From Cryptomeria japonica (lineage: Eukaryota > Streptophyta > Pinopsida > Cupressales > Cupressaceae), in assembly GCF_030272615.1 (NCBI RefSeq), contig NC_081405.1, positions 314,546,235-314,610,234 on the forward strand: a stretch of 64,000 nt of DNA. Direction: 5' to 3'. Position 1 is the first letter of the stretch; each line of letters begins with the position of its first letter. The position numbers and the translations under genes are program-made. This document shows positions 23,921 to 36,203 of this stretch, piece by piece. The notes beneath the pieces are model-generated. The model ran no database searches. It was not told the origin of the DNA and saw only the letters and a list, made by a program, of their open reading frames with translations.

Positions 23921-24059
23921 AAAATTTTGAACTAGTTATCCTGACAATATCATACAAATCAACAGTAACTGAAGATCAGAGCAAAGAAATAGAAAATAGG
24001 AAGACTCCCAACTATGTAAGGTTGAACCATTAAGAAGATCAGATCATTGAAGACAAGAG

Positions 24060-25658
24060 AAAATGAGTGATGACAAGAAGAAGGTTGGCAGCTAATGAGG
24101 CATGTTCAATTTCTCAAGTTGAACTAGCATCAGTAGTTGAAGCATGTAAGGATGAATGTTGGATGAAAGCCATGGAAGAGGAATTGGATCAGATCGACAA
24201 GAAAAACACATTTACTTTAGTTCCCTGGCCTAAAGATAAGATTGTAATTGGAACTAAATGGGGTTTTAGGAATAATTTGAATGAAGATGGATAGGTTGTA
24301 AGAAATAAGGTTATATTGGTCTACAAAGGATATTCTCAGAAGGAAGGAATTGATTATGATGAGACTTTTGCTATGGTAGAATGGATTGAAGTTTTAAGAT
24401 TATTTCTTTCTTATGTTGCCTATAAGAATTACAAGGTTTATCAGATGGATGCTAAATCTGCATTTCTGAATGGAGATCTTGAAGAGGAAATCTATGTTGA
24501 GCAGCCTGATGGATTTTCACTTTCAGAGGACAAAAACATGGTTTGTAGGTTAAGAAAAGCTTTGTATGGATTAAAGCAAGCCCTTATAGCTTGGTATGCT
24601 AGATTGGACAAATATCTTTTGAAGTTTGGTTTCACTAAGGGTAATGTTGATAGTAGCTTGCATTATAAGATCACTAATAATGACATATTGATTATTGAGG
24701 TCTTTGTTGATGATAACATTTTTGGAGGTGAGGATAAGTATGTCTGGAATTCTCAGATAATATGAAGAATTAATTTGAGATGTCTATGATTGGAGAAATG
24801 AGATTTTTCTTAGGTTTGCAAATTACTCAGGTTAATAAAGGTATTTTCATCTGTCAAACTAAGTATGCTAGAGAGTTGTTGAATAAATTTGGTATGGAAA
24901 ATTCTAAACTGGTTGGTACTCCTATGGTTACAAGTAAGATATTGACAAAGAAAGATGTATCACCGCCAGGAAATCCTACAAGGTACAAATCTATGATTGG
25001 AGGTTTGTTACATTTGACTCACACTAGACCGAATATAATAAATGCAGTTTGTATTGTATCAAGATATTAGAGTGATGCTAGAGAGAATCATGAAGGTGCA
25101 GTGAAAAGGATTTTCAGATATTTGCAAGGAACAACTCAATATGGTTTATGGTATCCTAAAGATGATGAATTTACACTATATGCATATTATACAACTGCAA
25201 GTTGGGCTAGAGATATAGATGACCGGAAAAGCATATCCGGTGGAGCTTTCTTTCTTGGAAAGAAACTTGTTTCGTGGGTCAACAAGAAATAGTCATGTAC
25301 TTCTTTATCTACTACTGAAGCTGAGTATGTTGCTAGTGCTACTAGTTGTACACAAGTTCTATGAATAAAGCAAATGTTGAAGGACATAAGGATATACTAT
25401 AATGAACTGGTAGTTATTCACTGCGATAACTCTACAACTATTGACATATCAAAGAATCTAGTGTTTCATTCAAAGACAAAGCACATATCAATCAAGTATA
25501 ACTTTTTGAAAGAGAAGGTAGAAGCAAAGGAACTCAGATTGGTTTATGTGAACACTAAAGAGCAAATTGTAGACATCTTCACTAAACCTTTGCCCAAGGA
25601 ATCATTTGAGTACTTTAGAGACAGATTAGGGGTCTCTGCCCCTTGGGTAAAGACTTAA
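24060..25658 (+). pseudogene. copia-2 pol, reverse transcriptase and RNase H part (broken)
   Basis: RT blocks are [40 protein letters not shown]-type [28 protein letters not shown] and [13 protein letters not shown] (24067-24740); the active site FVDD is present. A frameshift at about 24760 leads into FFLGLQITQVNKGIFICQTKYARELL (24780-25070). RNase H (KSISGGAFFLGKKLVSW; TTEAEYVASATSCTQVL; IHCDNSTTIDIS) ends NIFTKPLPKESFEYFRDRLGV-like at 25658. Stops at about 24292, 25068, 25290 and 25362. Confidence 0.9.
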
Positions 25659-26020
25659 GTGATATTGATTGGCATCAGTCCGATATACGTTATTAGAGCT
25701 ATTACTCATTATGGATTGATGTGTTGGTGCTACTACTTAGGGGTAGTATTCAGTTGTGTGGTTAAGAGGTTCTATGGTTTTTCTTTGATATTTATGTCAG
25801 ATTTATGGAATTGATGTCAAAAGGGGAGAGGTACACATGTGAAAAACATAATTTAAGATTGATTGTATCCCATAGGGGATTTTAGTTCAGATCTATGGTT
25901 GGTTAATTGATTCAGAGCTTCATTGATATATCATTTGTTGGATGTCTTCCATTGGGGTAGACTTGTTTGGCATTTCTTGGCACTTGGATGTTTTTCACAT
26001 CTAATGTTGCCATCAATGCT

Positions 26021-26032
26021 AAAGGGGGAAAT
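26021..26032 (+). other. Polypurine tract of copia-2
   Basis: AAAGGGGGAAAT precedes the TGTTGG of the 3' LTR. A second purine tract (caaaaggggagag) lies at 25818-25830. Confidence 0.88.
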
Positions 26033-27126
26033 TGTTGGTAATATGGAGAAATTGATTATGTGTTGTATTAAATTTTTGTCATTGATATCAACACTAGTTG
26101 TTTTGGTTGTCTATCAGGTTCCGATAGAGTGGTTGGTTTGTGATGTTGATAAGAAGATTTGTCTCTGGTATATTTAGATTGGTGGAATTGGTTTAGTTTG
26201 GTCATTCATGTGGTTTATATGTATTTCACATTTAGTTGGTTTAGGATTTGGTGATTTGGCAGCTATCTTTTCTTCTAGTAAACCTTTTGTTTACTGGTAA
26301 AGCTTTGTTGAGCTCTTTTGATGGATTTGATAAGTGGTGTTGGTGAGGCTTCTAGAAGGTTATCAGGATACTAGTGGTTATCTAGTTCGTGTTTCATTTG
26401 ATCAGCGGTGTTGAATTTAGGTAATGGTGACCTATTTTAGGTCTGGTGTTATTCTACTTAGGTTATGGACCAGTTTGTATAACGTGTTGATGGATGCTCC
26501 CAATGCGTTACTGGTTGGATTAATTGATTGGTTAATGTTGTTTCAGTCTTAGGCAGACTTAGGTTACCATTGATTTTTGGGTTTATGTAATGGATTTATT
26601 GTATTATCTTTTAGGTGGCTGACCTAATTATTTAGGTACCGGGTTGGTATATATTTGATGTAAGATCTCTTTTGTAGATCATGTATGGGTTATGGGAATA
26701 TCTAGGTGCAAATAAAGTTGTATTCATATTTAGATGTTTTGGTCAATCTAAGGTGATCAAATTGGGTTTGTGTAGAAGGTTTAAGACCTCCACTATTGTG
26801 ATTAACTGAAATTGTACTCAGGCATAGGAGATTTTATTCTTGCAGCTCAATGTTTTTGGATTGTGGTCCAATGATTTCTTGTAGTTAGTGAGGCTCCTTA
26901 GTGATGAGTTGTACGATCTACATAGTGTTCCGTCTTGCATGTGCAGGCTCCTTATTGTAATTACATACTTACTACAGAAGTATCATCTAACTATGGGTAG
27001 GCTTTCCACCATGGTTTTTCCCTTTACCTAGTTTTCCAAGTAAAATTTTTGGTGTTATGTGTTGTGCATGCATGGTAAATGTTTTATGGCTTATGTTTGT
27101 ACTTAATTGATATATCTCCTATTCCT
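26033..27126 (+). repeat. 3' LTR of copia-2, truncated
   Basis: It starts TGTTGGTAAT like the 5' LTR and follows it to …gatatatct-ctattcc at about 27126. There the 5' LTR goes on for about 115 further bases that are absent here. It shows many substitutions against the 5' LTR. Confidence 0.88.
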
Positions 27127-27303
27127 CATTCTCCAACTATTGGGCCTCTTTGGGCTTGTTAGATATTGGAGTTAGTTGGTGGTTGGGTTGGTGATCCTTC
27201 AGATGTGAGAAGAAAAAGGTCACAATTCTAGCATGCTCCACATCTCTTCTTTGCTACAACTTTGGATCTACAGTCTTTTCATAAAGATTCATCTGTCCCC
27301 TAG
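27127..27303 (+). pseudogene. Old copia-4 pol fragment, left of the copia-3 insertion
   Basis: The frame reads RRKRSQF-HAPHLFFATTLDLQSFHKDSSVP, the stretch that precedes RT in copia polyproteins. It continues in meaning at 34777 with DDAM-EAFNSLERNLTWDLVPLPKGRELV after removal of copia-3. The left border is the broken end of the copia-2 LTR. Confidence 0.7.
27299..27303. repeat. Target-site duplication of copia-3, left
   Basis: CCTAG directly precedes the TGTTGG LTR start and recurs at 34772-34776, one base after the right LTR end. Confidence 0.75.
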
Positions 27304-28816
27304 TGTTGGCATAACTGATGGTGTTGGCACAACCGGTTCATCGGTTAGTATTATCATTAATGACAAACACTTACTTATGAATAAGGCCAAGCTCATAGGC
27401 AAGGAGGTGTGGCAAACCTCAATGGTTTACTCATGGCTGCAAATAGTATGGAGGATTCAGTGCTTCTCTAATATGAATTATTCACACACTTAAGCAGTTT
27501 GTTGGTCAAAGACTAATCAGTTGAAGGATAAACAGAGTAGCTGATCGGTCAATCAAGCATCCGATAGGTGTTGAGATTAGTTTCTTAAACTGGCAGTTGA
27601 AATGATGATGCAGTCATGGGAGGTGACTCAGATTGTAGTTTTGTAGTCTTACGTACGACTAGAACACTCTAGACAGACAGGTTATTAGTCTTCTTGATGA
27701 TCACTGACAGGTAGCAAAAGATAAAGAGCTACACCACATAACCGGTGATATAGAATGAAGGATGCTATCCACCAATAATCTTAGAGTAGTGACTGATAAG
27801 TTGGATGCGATGACAAAAGGTGAGTTAGTAAAGGTAAGATATCATCAAAAAAATTGCTAGTGAAGTCTACAACAATTAACAACCAGTTAAGGTGAGATTT
27901 GTGCAAACTTTCTAGTTTGCATTAAAAGATTAGAACATGACCCAGATGTTGCTAAAATTATGAGTTGCGGTGTCAAATAAGAATGAGTTGCCGGCATGAA
28001 TGATGGAGAGTGCACAGAGAAATTGTGGGAAGATTTGAATTTCAAATTTACCGATTTTTAGGTTTGAACTCATTTAGGAAACAAAAGTTATGTGTTGGAA
28101 AAATATGGTATAAAGGTATTTGGTGAAATCCAAAAAGTTTGATCGTAAAATTGCTAAGTGCAATCTCGAAGAGAGGTGATCTACCAAGGTGAGAAGAGTG
28201 CAAAAATGCTTAGTGAATAGAAGATTAGTGAAGAGAGTGTGCAGAGATCGGATAGTGTGAAGAGTAGAGAAAGAATGTAGAGCACCAGTAGAGTGCAGAG
28301 CAAGTGTAACCAGTGGTAAAAAAAAAGAGCTTCAATTGGATCTAATTAAGCTAAGAGTAGCTATTATAGCAGATCATTCTCTCTATTGTTTTTAGTAACA
28401 CAATAGTAAAATCCCTTAACCTAGTGACATCTTAATTGATGATCCCAAGTCCTTTAACAAGGCTACCTCTAATAGAGTAAAGGTTCTGTCAGGCCTTGAA
28501 GAAAATCTCTTAACTGGGTGGCACTTGATAGTGTCTTTGTAATCTCCTAACAGGGATGGCTCCTCATCGGGCGTACTCTAGAAGAGTGCAGATTTTGTGA
28601 GTTTCTACTCACAGTGTGGTTTTCTCCCATTTGGGTTTCCACACATTAAACCTTGGTGTTCATGTGTCATTGATTTTATGTGTGCATGTTTCTTATTAAT
28701 TCTTCTTATGCTAATAAGTGTTAATTTTGAGTAGAAACTTTGATTAAGGTTAAATCTGGTAGAATTGGTATACTGGTGATTCACCCCTCCCATCTCAGCA
28801 TCGGTCGGTACCAATA
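27304..28816 (+). repeat. 5' LTR of copia-3
   Basis: It begins TGTTGGCATAACTGATGG and ends …cggtaccaata (mutated from caaca) before the primer site. It matches 33259-34770 throughout, with frequent substitutions. Confidence 0.92.
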
Positions 28817-28817
28817 A

Positions 28818-28831
28818 TTGGAATAAGAGCC
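28818..28831 (+). other. Primer-binding site of copia-3 (degenerate)
   Basis: TGGAATAAGAGCC follows the LTR and resembles TGGTATCAGAGC with two changes. Confidence 0.7.
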
Positions 28832-28879
28832 TTGGTCCTTAGATTCAAAAGATATTAATAGCTTAAGGAAAGATCCAAG

Positions 28880-29940
28880 ATGATACAAAAGGAAGGCCCC
28901 ACATTCTCTAAGGAGAATTACACATTATGGTGTGGTAGAATGAGGCTCTACCTAAGAACCCTAGGAGATAAATACTAGAATCATGTAAGCATAGAGTACA
29001 ATGAACCTGCAGGGGTTCTCATTGTAGATTAGATCAAAGAGAAGCAAGATAACAACGCAACTATGGATGTGATTTCTAGTACTATATCTGATAATGAGTA
29101 TGTTGAGGTTCAAGTTCTGAAAAATAACCTATGAGATGTGGAATAAGTTGAAGACTATTTATGGAGGAGATCCTCATCTACAGAAGGCTAAGGTGGATAG
29201 TTGGAGAGGCAAATTTGATGAGATGAGGATGAAAGAAGGAGAGAATATAGAACAATACAGCAAAAGAATAAAGGATGTGGTAAATTCCATCATAAATGCT
29301 AGAGGAAAATTTGAGAAAGATGATGTGGTTAGCAAAATCTTGAGAACCCTACTACCACAATATGTCATGAGGGTTTTCACAATTCAGGAACTCAAATCTT
29401 TGGGAATAGTTAATGTTACACTTGACTCCCTGATCGGTAAGTTGATTGCCTTTGAACTGAGCAACTATGATAACAGTATGCCAAAGATTGATGTTTCCTT
29501 CAAATCTTCCATGACACTTGCACCAACAAGGAGATGAAAAGAAACCAGAAGTAGTTCTACTACAAGAACTAGTAATTCTCATGAACATGACAACTTGTTA
29601 TCTGAATAATAGGAACAAGATGAGCTTGAAGCTCTAATAGCAAGAAGGCTGCCAAGAGGAAAAGGAAAGTACAAAGGTAAATTACCCTTGAAGTGTTTCT
29701 CTTGCAATAAAATAGGTCATATTGCATCCAGATGTCCTAACAATAATAGGAAGGACAACTCTAGAAGATTCAAAGAGAAGAGAAACGAGTGCTATCTTGC
29801 AGAAGAAAGAGTTACCAATGAAGAATCAGAAGGATCTGATGGAGAAGGGATTGCATTTGTAGTGGTAAAGGAAGACAACACAGAGGAAAGTGATATGGTA
29901 CTATCTCCAGTTCAAACCAGTGTGGAGATTTGTTAGTTGA
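28880..29940 (+). pseudogene. copia-3 gag pseudogene
   Basis: ATG at 28880 opens IQKEGPTFSKENYTLWCGRMRLYLRTLG. Stops follow at about 28976 and 29030, and a frameshift near 29130 leads into MWNKLKTIYGGDPHLQKAKVDSWRGKFDEMRM (29136-29537). The zinc knuckle CFSCNKIGHIASRC lies at about 29694-29735, followed by an acidic linker. Particle protein if intact. Confidence 0.9.
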
Positions 29941-31240
29941 CAATGGTTGTACTCACCACATGATCGGTGATAGGAGCAAATTCCTCAACATGTAGGATTG
30001 TGCACCCTGTGCAATAAAAGGTAAGGGATCTATAGCCTTAAATGATAAAACCAATTGTGAAGATGTTTACTAGGTAGAAGGGATAAAGTATAGTTTGTTA
30101 AGTGTTGCACAACTTAACAATAAGGGTTATCGGTTAGAATTTAGTGAGGGAATATACAAAATAAGTGATTAATCAGGAGGTCTGATTGCTACCGGTAAAA
30201 AAATTAGAGGTAATATGTTCTACCTAGATACCACTATAGGAATTTGCCTAATGGAATAGGTAGAAGATAGTTGGCTGTGGCGTAAAAGATTGTGTCATTT
30301 TAATTTTTATAGCATAGAAAAGGTTAGCAAAATGAAATCTGTCAGAGGTATGCCTGCAATTATGAAGCCTGACAATGCTATGTATAAGGAATGTCAACAA
30401 GGAAAGTTAACTGGATCTAGTTTCAGCAGCAAATCTTATTCATCTGAGAATGTGTTAGACTTAGTGCATACAAATTTGTGTTGTCCTATGAGGACTAAGA
30501 GTTTCTATGGGGACTCGTACTTTATGTTGTTTGTAGATTATTTCTCAAAAATGATGTGGGTTGTATTCTTGAAAGAAAAAATATGAAGCCTTTCACATGT
30601 TTAAGGTCTTCAATGCTCAAGTGGAGAGAGGAACTGGTAAGAGTCAGAAATGTTTGAGATCAGATAGAGGAGGAGAGTTCATCTCTCAAGAGTTCATAAA
30701 TTACTGTGAAGAACATGGGATTATGAGGTAGATGTCTGCAACCAAAACACCTAAATAGAATGGGGTTGCTGAAAGAAGAAACATAACTCTAATTGGTTGT
30801 GTGGGGACTCTAATGATTTAGAAGGATACTCCACATGTCTTCTGGAGAGAAGCAGTGAGTACTACTATGTACACCTTGAACCAGATACAGGTGAAGAAGG
30901 AGACAAATAAGACTCCCTATGAATTATGGTGTGGATACTCACCCAATGTGAGTTACTTCAATGTGTTTGGAAGGAGGTGCTACATCAAGAGGGTTGAGTA
31001 CTCTGGAAAGTTTGATCCTAAGAGTGATGAAGGACTCTTCTTAGGTTACTCCACAAAGAGTAAAGCATACCGGTAAGATTGTGGAGAGTGGAAATTTCAG
31101 AGTAGATGAGTTCTTTGAGAAAGATGAAAATGACAACAAGAGTGAATTAGAGGACTATCAAGGATTCGATTACATTGTACCGGTTGAACCTGCTATAGTG
31201 AATCCTAGTGTAGCTAAAAATAAGGAAGCATGTGAAGTAG
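29930..31240 (+). pseudogene. copia-3 pol, protease and integrase part (broken)
   Basis: The protease block reads LLVDNGCTHHMIGDRSKF near 29930-29985, so D-S-G has become D-N-G. Integrase blocks: RLCHFNF (about 30290), LDLVHTNLCCPMRTKSF (catalytic D replaced by N), MLFVDYFSKMMWVVF, LRSDRGGEFISQEF near 30655-30700 and NGVAERRN near 30760. The C-terminal region is readable from 30855 (FGRRCYIKRVEYSGKFDPKSDEGLFLGYS). Several stops and shifts. Confidence 0.87.
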
Positions 31241-32918
31241 AACCTGCACAACTGGTAGAAGAATCTCCAAGAAATGAACCGACACCACCAAGGTATGTTA
31301 GAAACAATCATTATGTTAACAATAATGTAGGAGTATTGACTAGAAGAAAAGCAAGGGAAAGTACTTGTCTTCTCTCTAAAATTGAGCCCAAAATAGTAAA
31401 GGAGGCTCTAAAATATGAAGACTGGATCAAAGCTATGGAGGACGAACTGGAGCAGATTGAGAAAAATGAAACTTGGACCCTTGCGCCTAGACCGAAGAAC
31501 AAAAACGTGATAGGCACCAAGTGGGTGTTTAGAACAAAATGGATGAAACTAGTCAAGTAGTAAGAAACAAAGCAAGGTTAGTTTGCAAAGGGTATACATA
31601 GGAAGAAGGTTTGGATTATGGAGAAATCTTTGTACCAATGGCCAAACTAGAAGGGGTCAGTATCTTTCTTTCTTATGTTGCTTACAGGAAGTTCAAGGTC
31701 TACCAAATGGATGTCAAATCAGCATTCTTGAATGGTGTTCTAGAAGAAGTGTACATTGAGCAAATAGAAGTGTTTTCTTCGAAAGATGGAAGAGATATGG
31801 TATGTAAGCTGAAGAAGGATCTATATGGGCTAAAAAAAGCTCCAAGAGCTTGGTATGAGAGACTCCACTCATAACTGATAAGTATAGGGTTCATGAGAAC
31901 CAGTGACAATAGTAACTTGTATTTGAAGACTAGAGAAGAAGGAAAACATCTAATTGTAGAGATTTTTGTAGATGACATCATCTTTGGAGAAGATGATGAA
32001 ATGAGCAAAGGTTTTGCAAAAGAAATGTAGAAAGAATTTGAAATGTCCATGATTGGTGAAATAAAATTCTTCATTGGTATGCAAGTATCTAAGCTAAAGA
32101 ATGGTATATTTATTAGCCAGACCAAATATATAAGGAAAATATTGAAGACCTTTGAAATGGAAAATTCCAAACTTGTTGGAACTCTGATGGTTACAGGTTG
32201 CAAGCTCTCTAAAGACAATGAGGCTAATTAAGGGAATGAGACACTATACTGATCCATGATCGGTAAGTTGCAGTATGCAGTGTACAGTAGACTGGATATA
32301 GCACAAGCAGTTGGCTTGGTTGCTAAATTTGTTGCAAATCCAAAAGAGACTCATATGGTGGTGGTTAAGAGGATATTTAGATACTTTAAGGGGACTAATG
32401 AGTATGGTCTCTAATATCCACATAAGGGAGATTTTAACTTAACTGTCTTCATTGATGCAGATTGGGCAAGGAACATTCATGATAGAAAGAGAACTAGTGG
32501 AGGTGCATTCTCTCTTGGAGATAGGATTGTATCATGGACAAGAAATAAATAAAATTGTATCTCTCAATCCACAACTGAGGCAGAGTATGTGGCTAGTGCA
32601 ATCAACTGTACACAGGTAGTATGGATTAAGAAAATCTTGGAAGGTATCCAAGAAAAGGTGACTGAACCTATGGTAATACACTATGACAATACAAGTGCCA
32701 TCAACATATCAAAAAATCCGGTAATGCACTCTAAAACCAAGCATAGTACAATAAAATATCATTATCTTACGGAACAAGTGCAGGACAAAGAAGTTAGATT
32801 GGAATATGTGCCAACCAAGGAACAGGTTGCAAACATATTCACCAAGCCGCTAGCTAAGAATACTTTTGAGTATCTCAGAGGTAAGCTAGGGGTAATTCAC
32901 TTGCATGCTCTAAAGTGA
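31241..32918 (+). pseudogene. copia-3 pol, reverse transcriptase and RNase H part (broken)
   Basis: RT: WIKAMEDELEQIEKNETWTLAPRPKNKNVIGTKWVF (31420-31530), VYQMDVKSAFLNGVLEEVYIEQ, LYGLKKAPRAWYERL (to 31870) and EIFVDDIIFGE near 31960, followed by MIGEIKFFIGMQVSKLKNGIF. RNase H: DRKRTSGGAFSLG, TTEAEYVASAINCTQVVWIKKI, IHYDNTSAINISKNPVMHSKTKHSTIKYHYL and NIFTKPLAKNTFEYLRGKLGV (to 32918). Stops at about 31558, 31872, 32028, 32229 and 32550. Confidence 0.9.
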
Positions 32919-33245
32919 GTGAAGATTAGAACAACATCAATCCGGTATGATTTTCCTAAAAATTCTATGTATTTGGATTGATGATTATGGACTACTCCTG
33001 TTAGGGGGAGCAATCATTGTAGTATGTGAAATAGGATGTCTAGACTACACCTTTGGCATTGTTGTCAAAGGGGGAGTAAAGTCAGATGTAACATGAAGGA
33101 AGATGAACTCAGATGTGACATGATTGGAAGCCCGTGAAAGGGGGAGTAAGATAATTACTCAAGATCAAATAGAGTAGTTGATCGATACAACAGAAGAAGA
33201 AGTGACTAGTTTCTAAAAGAGAATTTTGAAGTGTTGCCATCAATA

Positions 33246-33258
33246 CCAAAGGGGATAT
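33246..33258 (+). other. Polypurine tract of copia-3
   Basis: CCAAAGGGGATAT directly before the 3' LTR. An upstream purine tract (caaagggggagtaaa) lies at 33066-33080, and a third (gaaagggggagtaa) near 33137. Confidence 0.8.
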
Positions 33259-34770
33259 TGTTGGCATAATTGATGGTGTTGGGACAACTGGTTCACTGGT
33301 TAGTATTTTCATTGATGACAAACAGTTATCGGTGAATAAGACCAAGCTCATAGGCAAGGAGGTGTGGTAAACCTCAATGGTTTACTCTTGGCCGCAAATA
33401 GTATGGAGGATTCAGTGCTTTCCTAATATGCATTATTGACACACTTAAGCAGTGTGTTGGTTGAAGACTAATCGGTTGAAGGATAAACAGAGTAGATGAC
33501 CGGCCAGTCAAGCATTTGATAGGTGTTGAGATTAGTTTCTTAAAATGACAGTTGAAATGATGATGTGGTTATGCGAGGTGACTCAGATTTTAGTTTAGTA
33601 TTCTTATGTACGATTGAAACACTCTAGATAGACAGGTGATGAGTTTGCCTGATGATCAGTGACTAGTGGAAAAAGATGAAGAGTTACACCAGTGAACTGG
33701 TGATATAAGTTGAAGGATGCTATCCACTGAGAATCTCCAAGTAGTGACGGGTAAGTTAGATGAGATGACCAAAGGTGAGTCAGTCAGGGTGAGATATCAT
33801 CAAACAAACTGCTAGTGAAGTCTACAACAATTAACAAATAGTTAAGGTGAGATTTGTGTGGATTTTCCAATTTGCATTAAAAGTGATAAGACAACCCAGA
33901 AGTTGCTAAAATTATGAGTTATGGTGGCACATAAGGATGAGTTGCTGGCAAGAATGATGGAGAGTGCATAGAGAAAGTGTAGGAAGATTTGAATTTTAAA
34001 TTTACTGAGTTTTAGGTTTGAACTCATTTAAGAAATAACAATTACGCGTTGGCAAAACATGGTATAAAGGGTTTTGGCGAAAACCAAAAAGTTTGATCGT
34101 AAAATTGCTAAGTGCAATCTAGAAGAGAGGCGATCTAGTAACGTGAGAAGAGTGAAAAATTGCTAAGTGAATAGCAGAGTGGTGAAGAGAGAGTGCAAAG
34201 ATCAGATAGTGTGAAGAGTAGACAAAAATGCAGAGCACCAATAGACTGAGATATAGTGTAACCGGTGGTCAAAACAAAGAGCTCCAATTGGATATAATTA
34301 AGCTAAGAGTAGCTATTATTGAAGATCATTCTTCCTGCTATTTTCTATTAACTACAACAATAAAATCCCTTAACCGGGTGACATCTTAATTGATGATCCT
34401 AAGTCCTTTAACAAGGCTACCTCTAATAGGGTAAAGGTTCTGACATGCCTTGAAGAAAATTGGTTAATCAGGTGGCACCTGACAGTGTCTTTGTAATCTC
34501 CTAATAGGGATGTCTCCTCACTGCGCATACTCCAGAAGAGTGCAGAATATGTGTGTTTCTACTCACACCATGGTTTTCTCCCATTTGGGTTTCCACATGA
34601 TAAATCCTGGTGTTCATGTGTGATTGATTTTATGTGTGCATGTTTCTTATTAATGCTGCTTATACTGATAAGTGTTAATTTTGAGTAGAAACTTTGATTA
34701 AGGTTAAATCTGGTAGAACTAGTATACTGTTGATTCACCCCTCCCTTCTTAGCATCGGTTGGGATCAACA
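33259..34770 (+). repeat. 3' LTR of copia-3
   Basis: Begins TGTTGGCATAATTGATGG and ends …gggatcaaca; same length as the 5' LTR within one base. Confidence 0.92.
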
Positions 34771-34771
34771 A

Positions 34772-34776
34772 CCTAG
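34772..34776. repeat. Target-site duplication of copia-3, right
   Basis: CCTAG, equal to 27299-27303. One base (a) lies between it and the LTR end as drawn here, so the LTR boundary may be one base further right. Confidence 0.7.
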
Positions 34777-36203
34777 TAGGATGATGCCATGTAGGAGGCC
34801 TTCAATTCCTTGGAGAGGAACCTTACATGGGATTTAGTCCCTCTTCCTAAGGGAAGAGAACTTGTTTGATGCAAGCGGATCTTCCAAACAAAAATTTATG
34901 TTGATGAGTCGGTTGATAATTATTAGGCTCACCTGGTTTCCAAAGGATTCTCCTAGGTTCTTGGGATTGACAACTCTGAGAATTTTGTGCCAATTGCCAA
35001 GATGAATTCTATCCAATTTGTTCTTTCTTTTGTTGTAGCCCATTGCTGGGAAGTTCATTAGATGGATGTGAAGAGTTCTTTTCTTCACAATGACCTTCCT
35101 TATGAGATATATGGATTAGACACAATAATTCATCCATGATCCTTCACTTATTTGTCACCTTCGAAAGTCTCTCTACAACCTTTAATAGGCCCCTCAAGCC
35201 TAGTATGCCAAGATGGAATCCTTCCTTCTGTCAGTTGGGTTCACTCATTACCATTCTGATCCAAGCTTTTAAATTTTGTAGTAGGATGATACTCTCACTC
35301 TCCTTGTTCTCTATGTTGATTACTTGTTGATCACAAGGAATCAATCATCCCACATCAAGGCAATCAAAACTTGCCTTCATGATCATTTCTTGATTTATGA
35401 TCACTTTCTTTGAGATCACTTAGTTACCTTTTGGTATCTTCATTGGAAAACCTAAGTATTCTCTTGATATTCTCTCCAGATTTGGCATGGATGATTGTAA
35501 CCCTACACCAACTCTATTTCTATCAGGAGTGAAACATGAGGCTTCATGTTCTTCACTGTTGGTAGGTGCTACTTTGTATCGCCAACTAATTGGAAACCAC
35601 ATATATTTGACTCACACGAGGCTTGATATTTCATATGTTGTGGGGCTAGTCTTGAGTTTCATGTAGGAGCCACATGAGCTACATTGGAAGGCAACCAAGT
35701 TGATTTTTTGCTATGTATAGGGCACTCATAGTTAGAGGATTCACTATGTAGTAGGCTTGAATATTGACTTGATGGGATGTATAGATTCAGATTGGGTTGG
35801 CGATTCTCAAGATTGCAAGTGTACTTAAAGGTAAATTCTTCTCTCTTGGTTATGATCCATTTCTTGGTCAATAAAGAAGCAATCTACTATTTCTCTTTCA
35901 TCTACCAAGGTTGAGTATCAAGGAGTTATTAATGCTACTACTGAGGCCATATGGATTCAACATATTCTCATAGATTTTGGCATTCCTTTTCGAAAGCCTA
36001 TAGTCATCTTTTGTGACAACCAGAGTGCCATTCAGATTTCTCACAATCCAGTCCATCATTATTGAACCAAGAACATAGATATTCATATGCATTACATCCG
36101 AGAGTTGATTCAAGTGTGAGTTCTTGATCTTTAGTATTGTCAAATATGAGATCGGACTGCAAACATCTTCACCAAACCCTTCACTGAGAGCTTCTTGAAG
36201 CAA
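34777..36203 (+). pseudogene. Old copia-4 pol fragment: reverse transcriptase and RNase H
   Basis: RT is readable through stops: FNSLERNLTWDLVPLPKGRELV, RIFQTKIYVDESVDNY, AHLVSKGFS, NFVPIAKMNSIQFVLS, MDVKSSFLHNDLPYEIY (34790-35110) and, after shifts, LVLYVDYLLIT near 35300. RNase H: STKVEYQGVINATTEAIWIQHIL, IFCDNQSAIQISHNPVHH and ANIFTKPFTESFLKQ (35890-36203). It is the most eroded copia in the window. Its right end is cut by the minus-strand LTR at 36204, in the middle of the RNase H tail. Confidence 0.85.

Larger units (their letters stand above)
20189..27126 (+). mobile_element. Ty1/copia LTR retrotransposon copia-2, degenerate, 3' LTR cut
   Basis: Sibling of copia-1 with the same gag and pol order. 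The left end is a clean TGTTGG LTR start. The right LTR stops at 27126, in the middle of the sequence that continues in the 5' LTR from about 21296. No target duplication can be read because the right end is lost. ORFs carry several stops but are better kept than in copia-1. Confidence 0.92.
27304..34770 (+). mobile_element. Ty1/copia LTR retrotransposon copia-3, both LTRs present, degenerate ORFs
   Basis: LTRs of 1513 and 1512 bp, a tRNA-Met-like primer site, gag with zinc knuckle, protease, integrase, RT, RNase H and polypurine tract are in copia order. CCTAG is duplicated at the flanks. It is a different family from copia-1 and -2 (different LTR and gag), although the RNase H end is related. 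It inserted into copia-4 pol. Stops and indels make it inactive. Confidence 0.93.
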
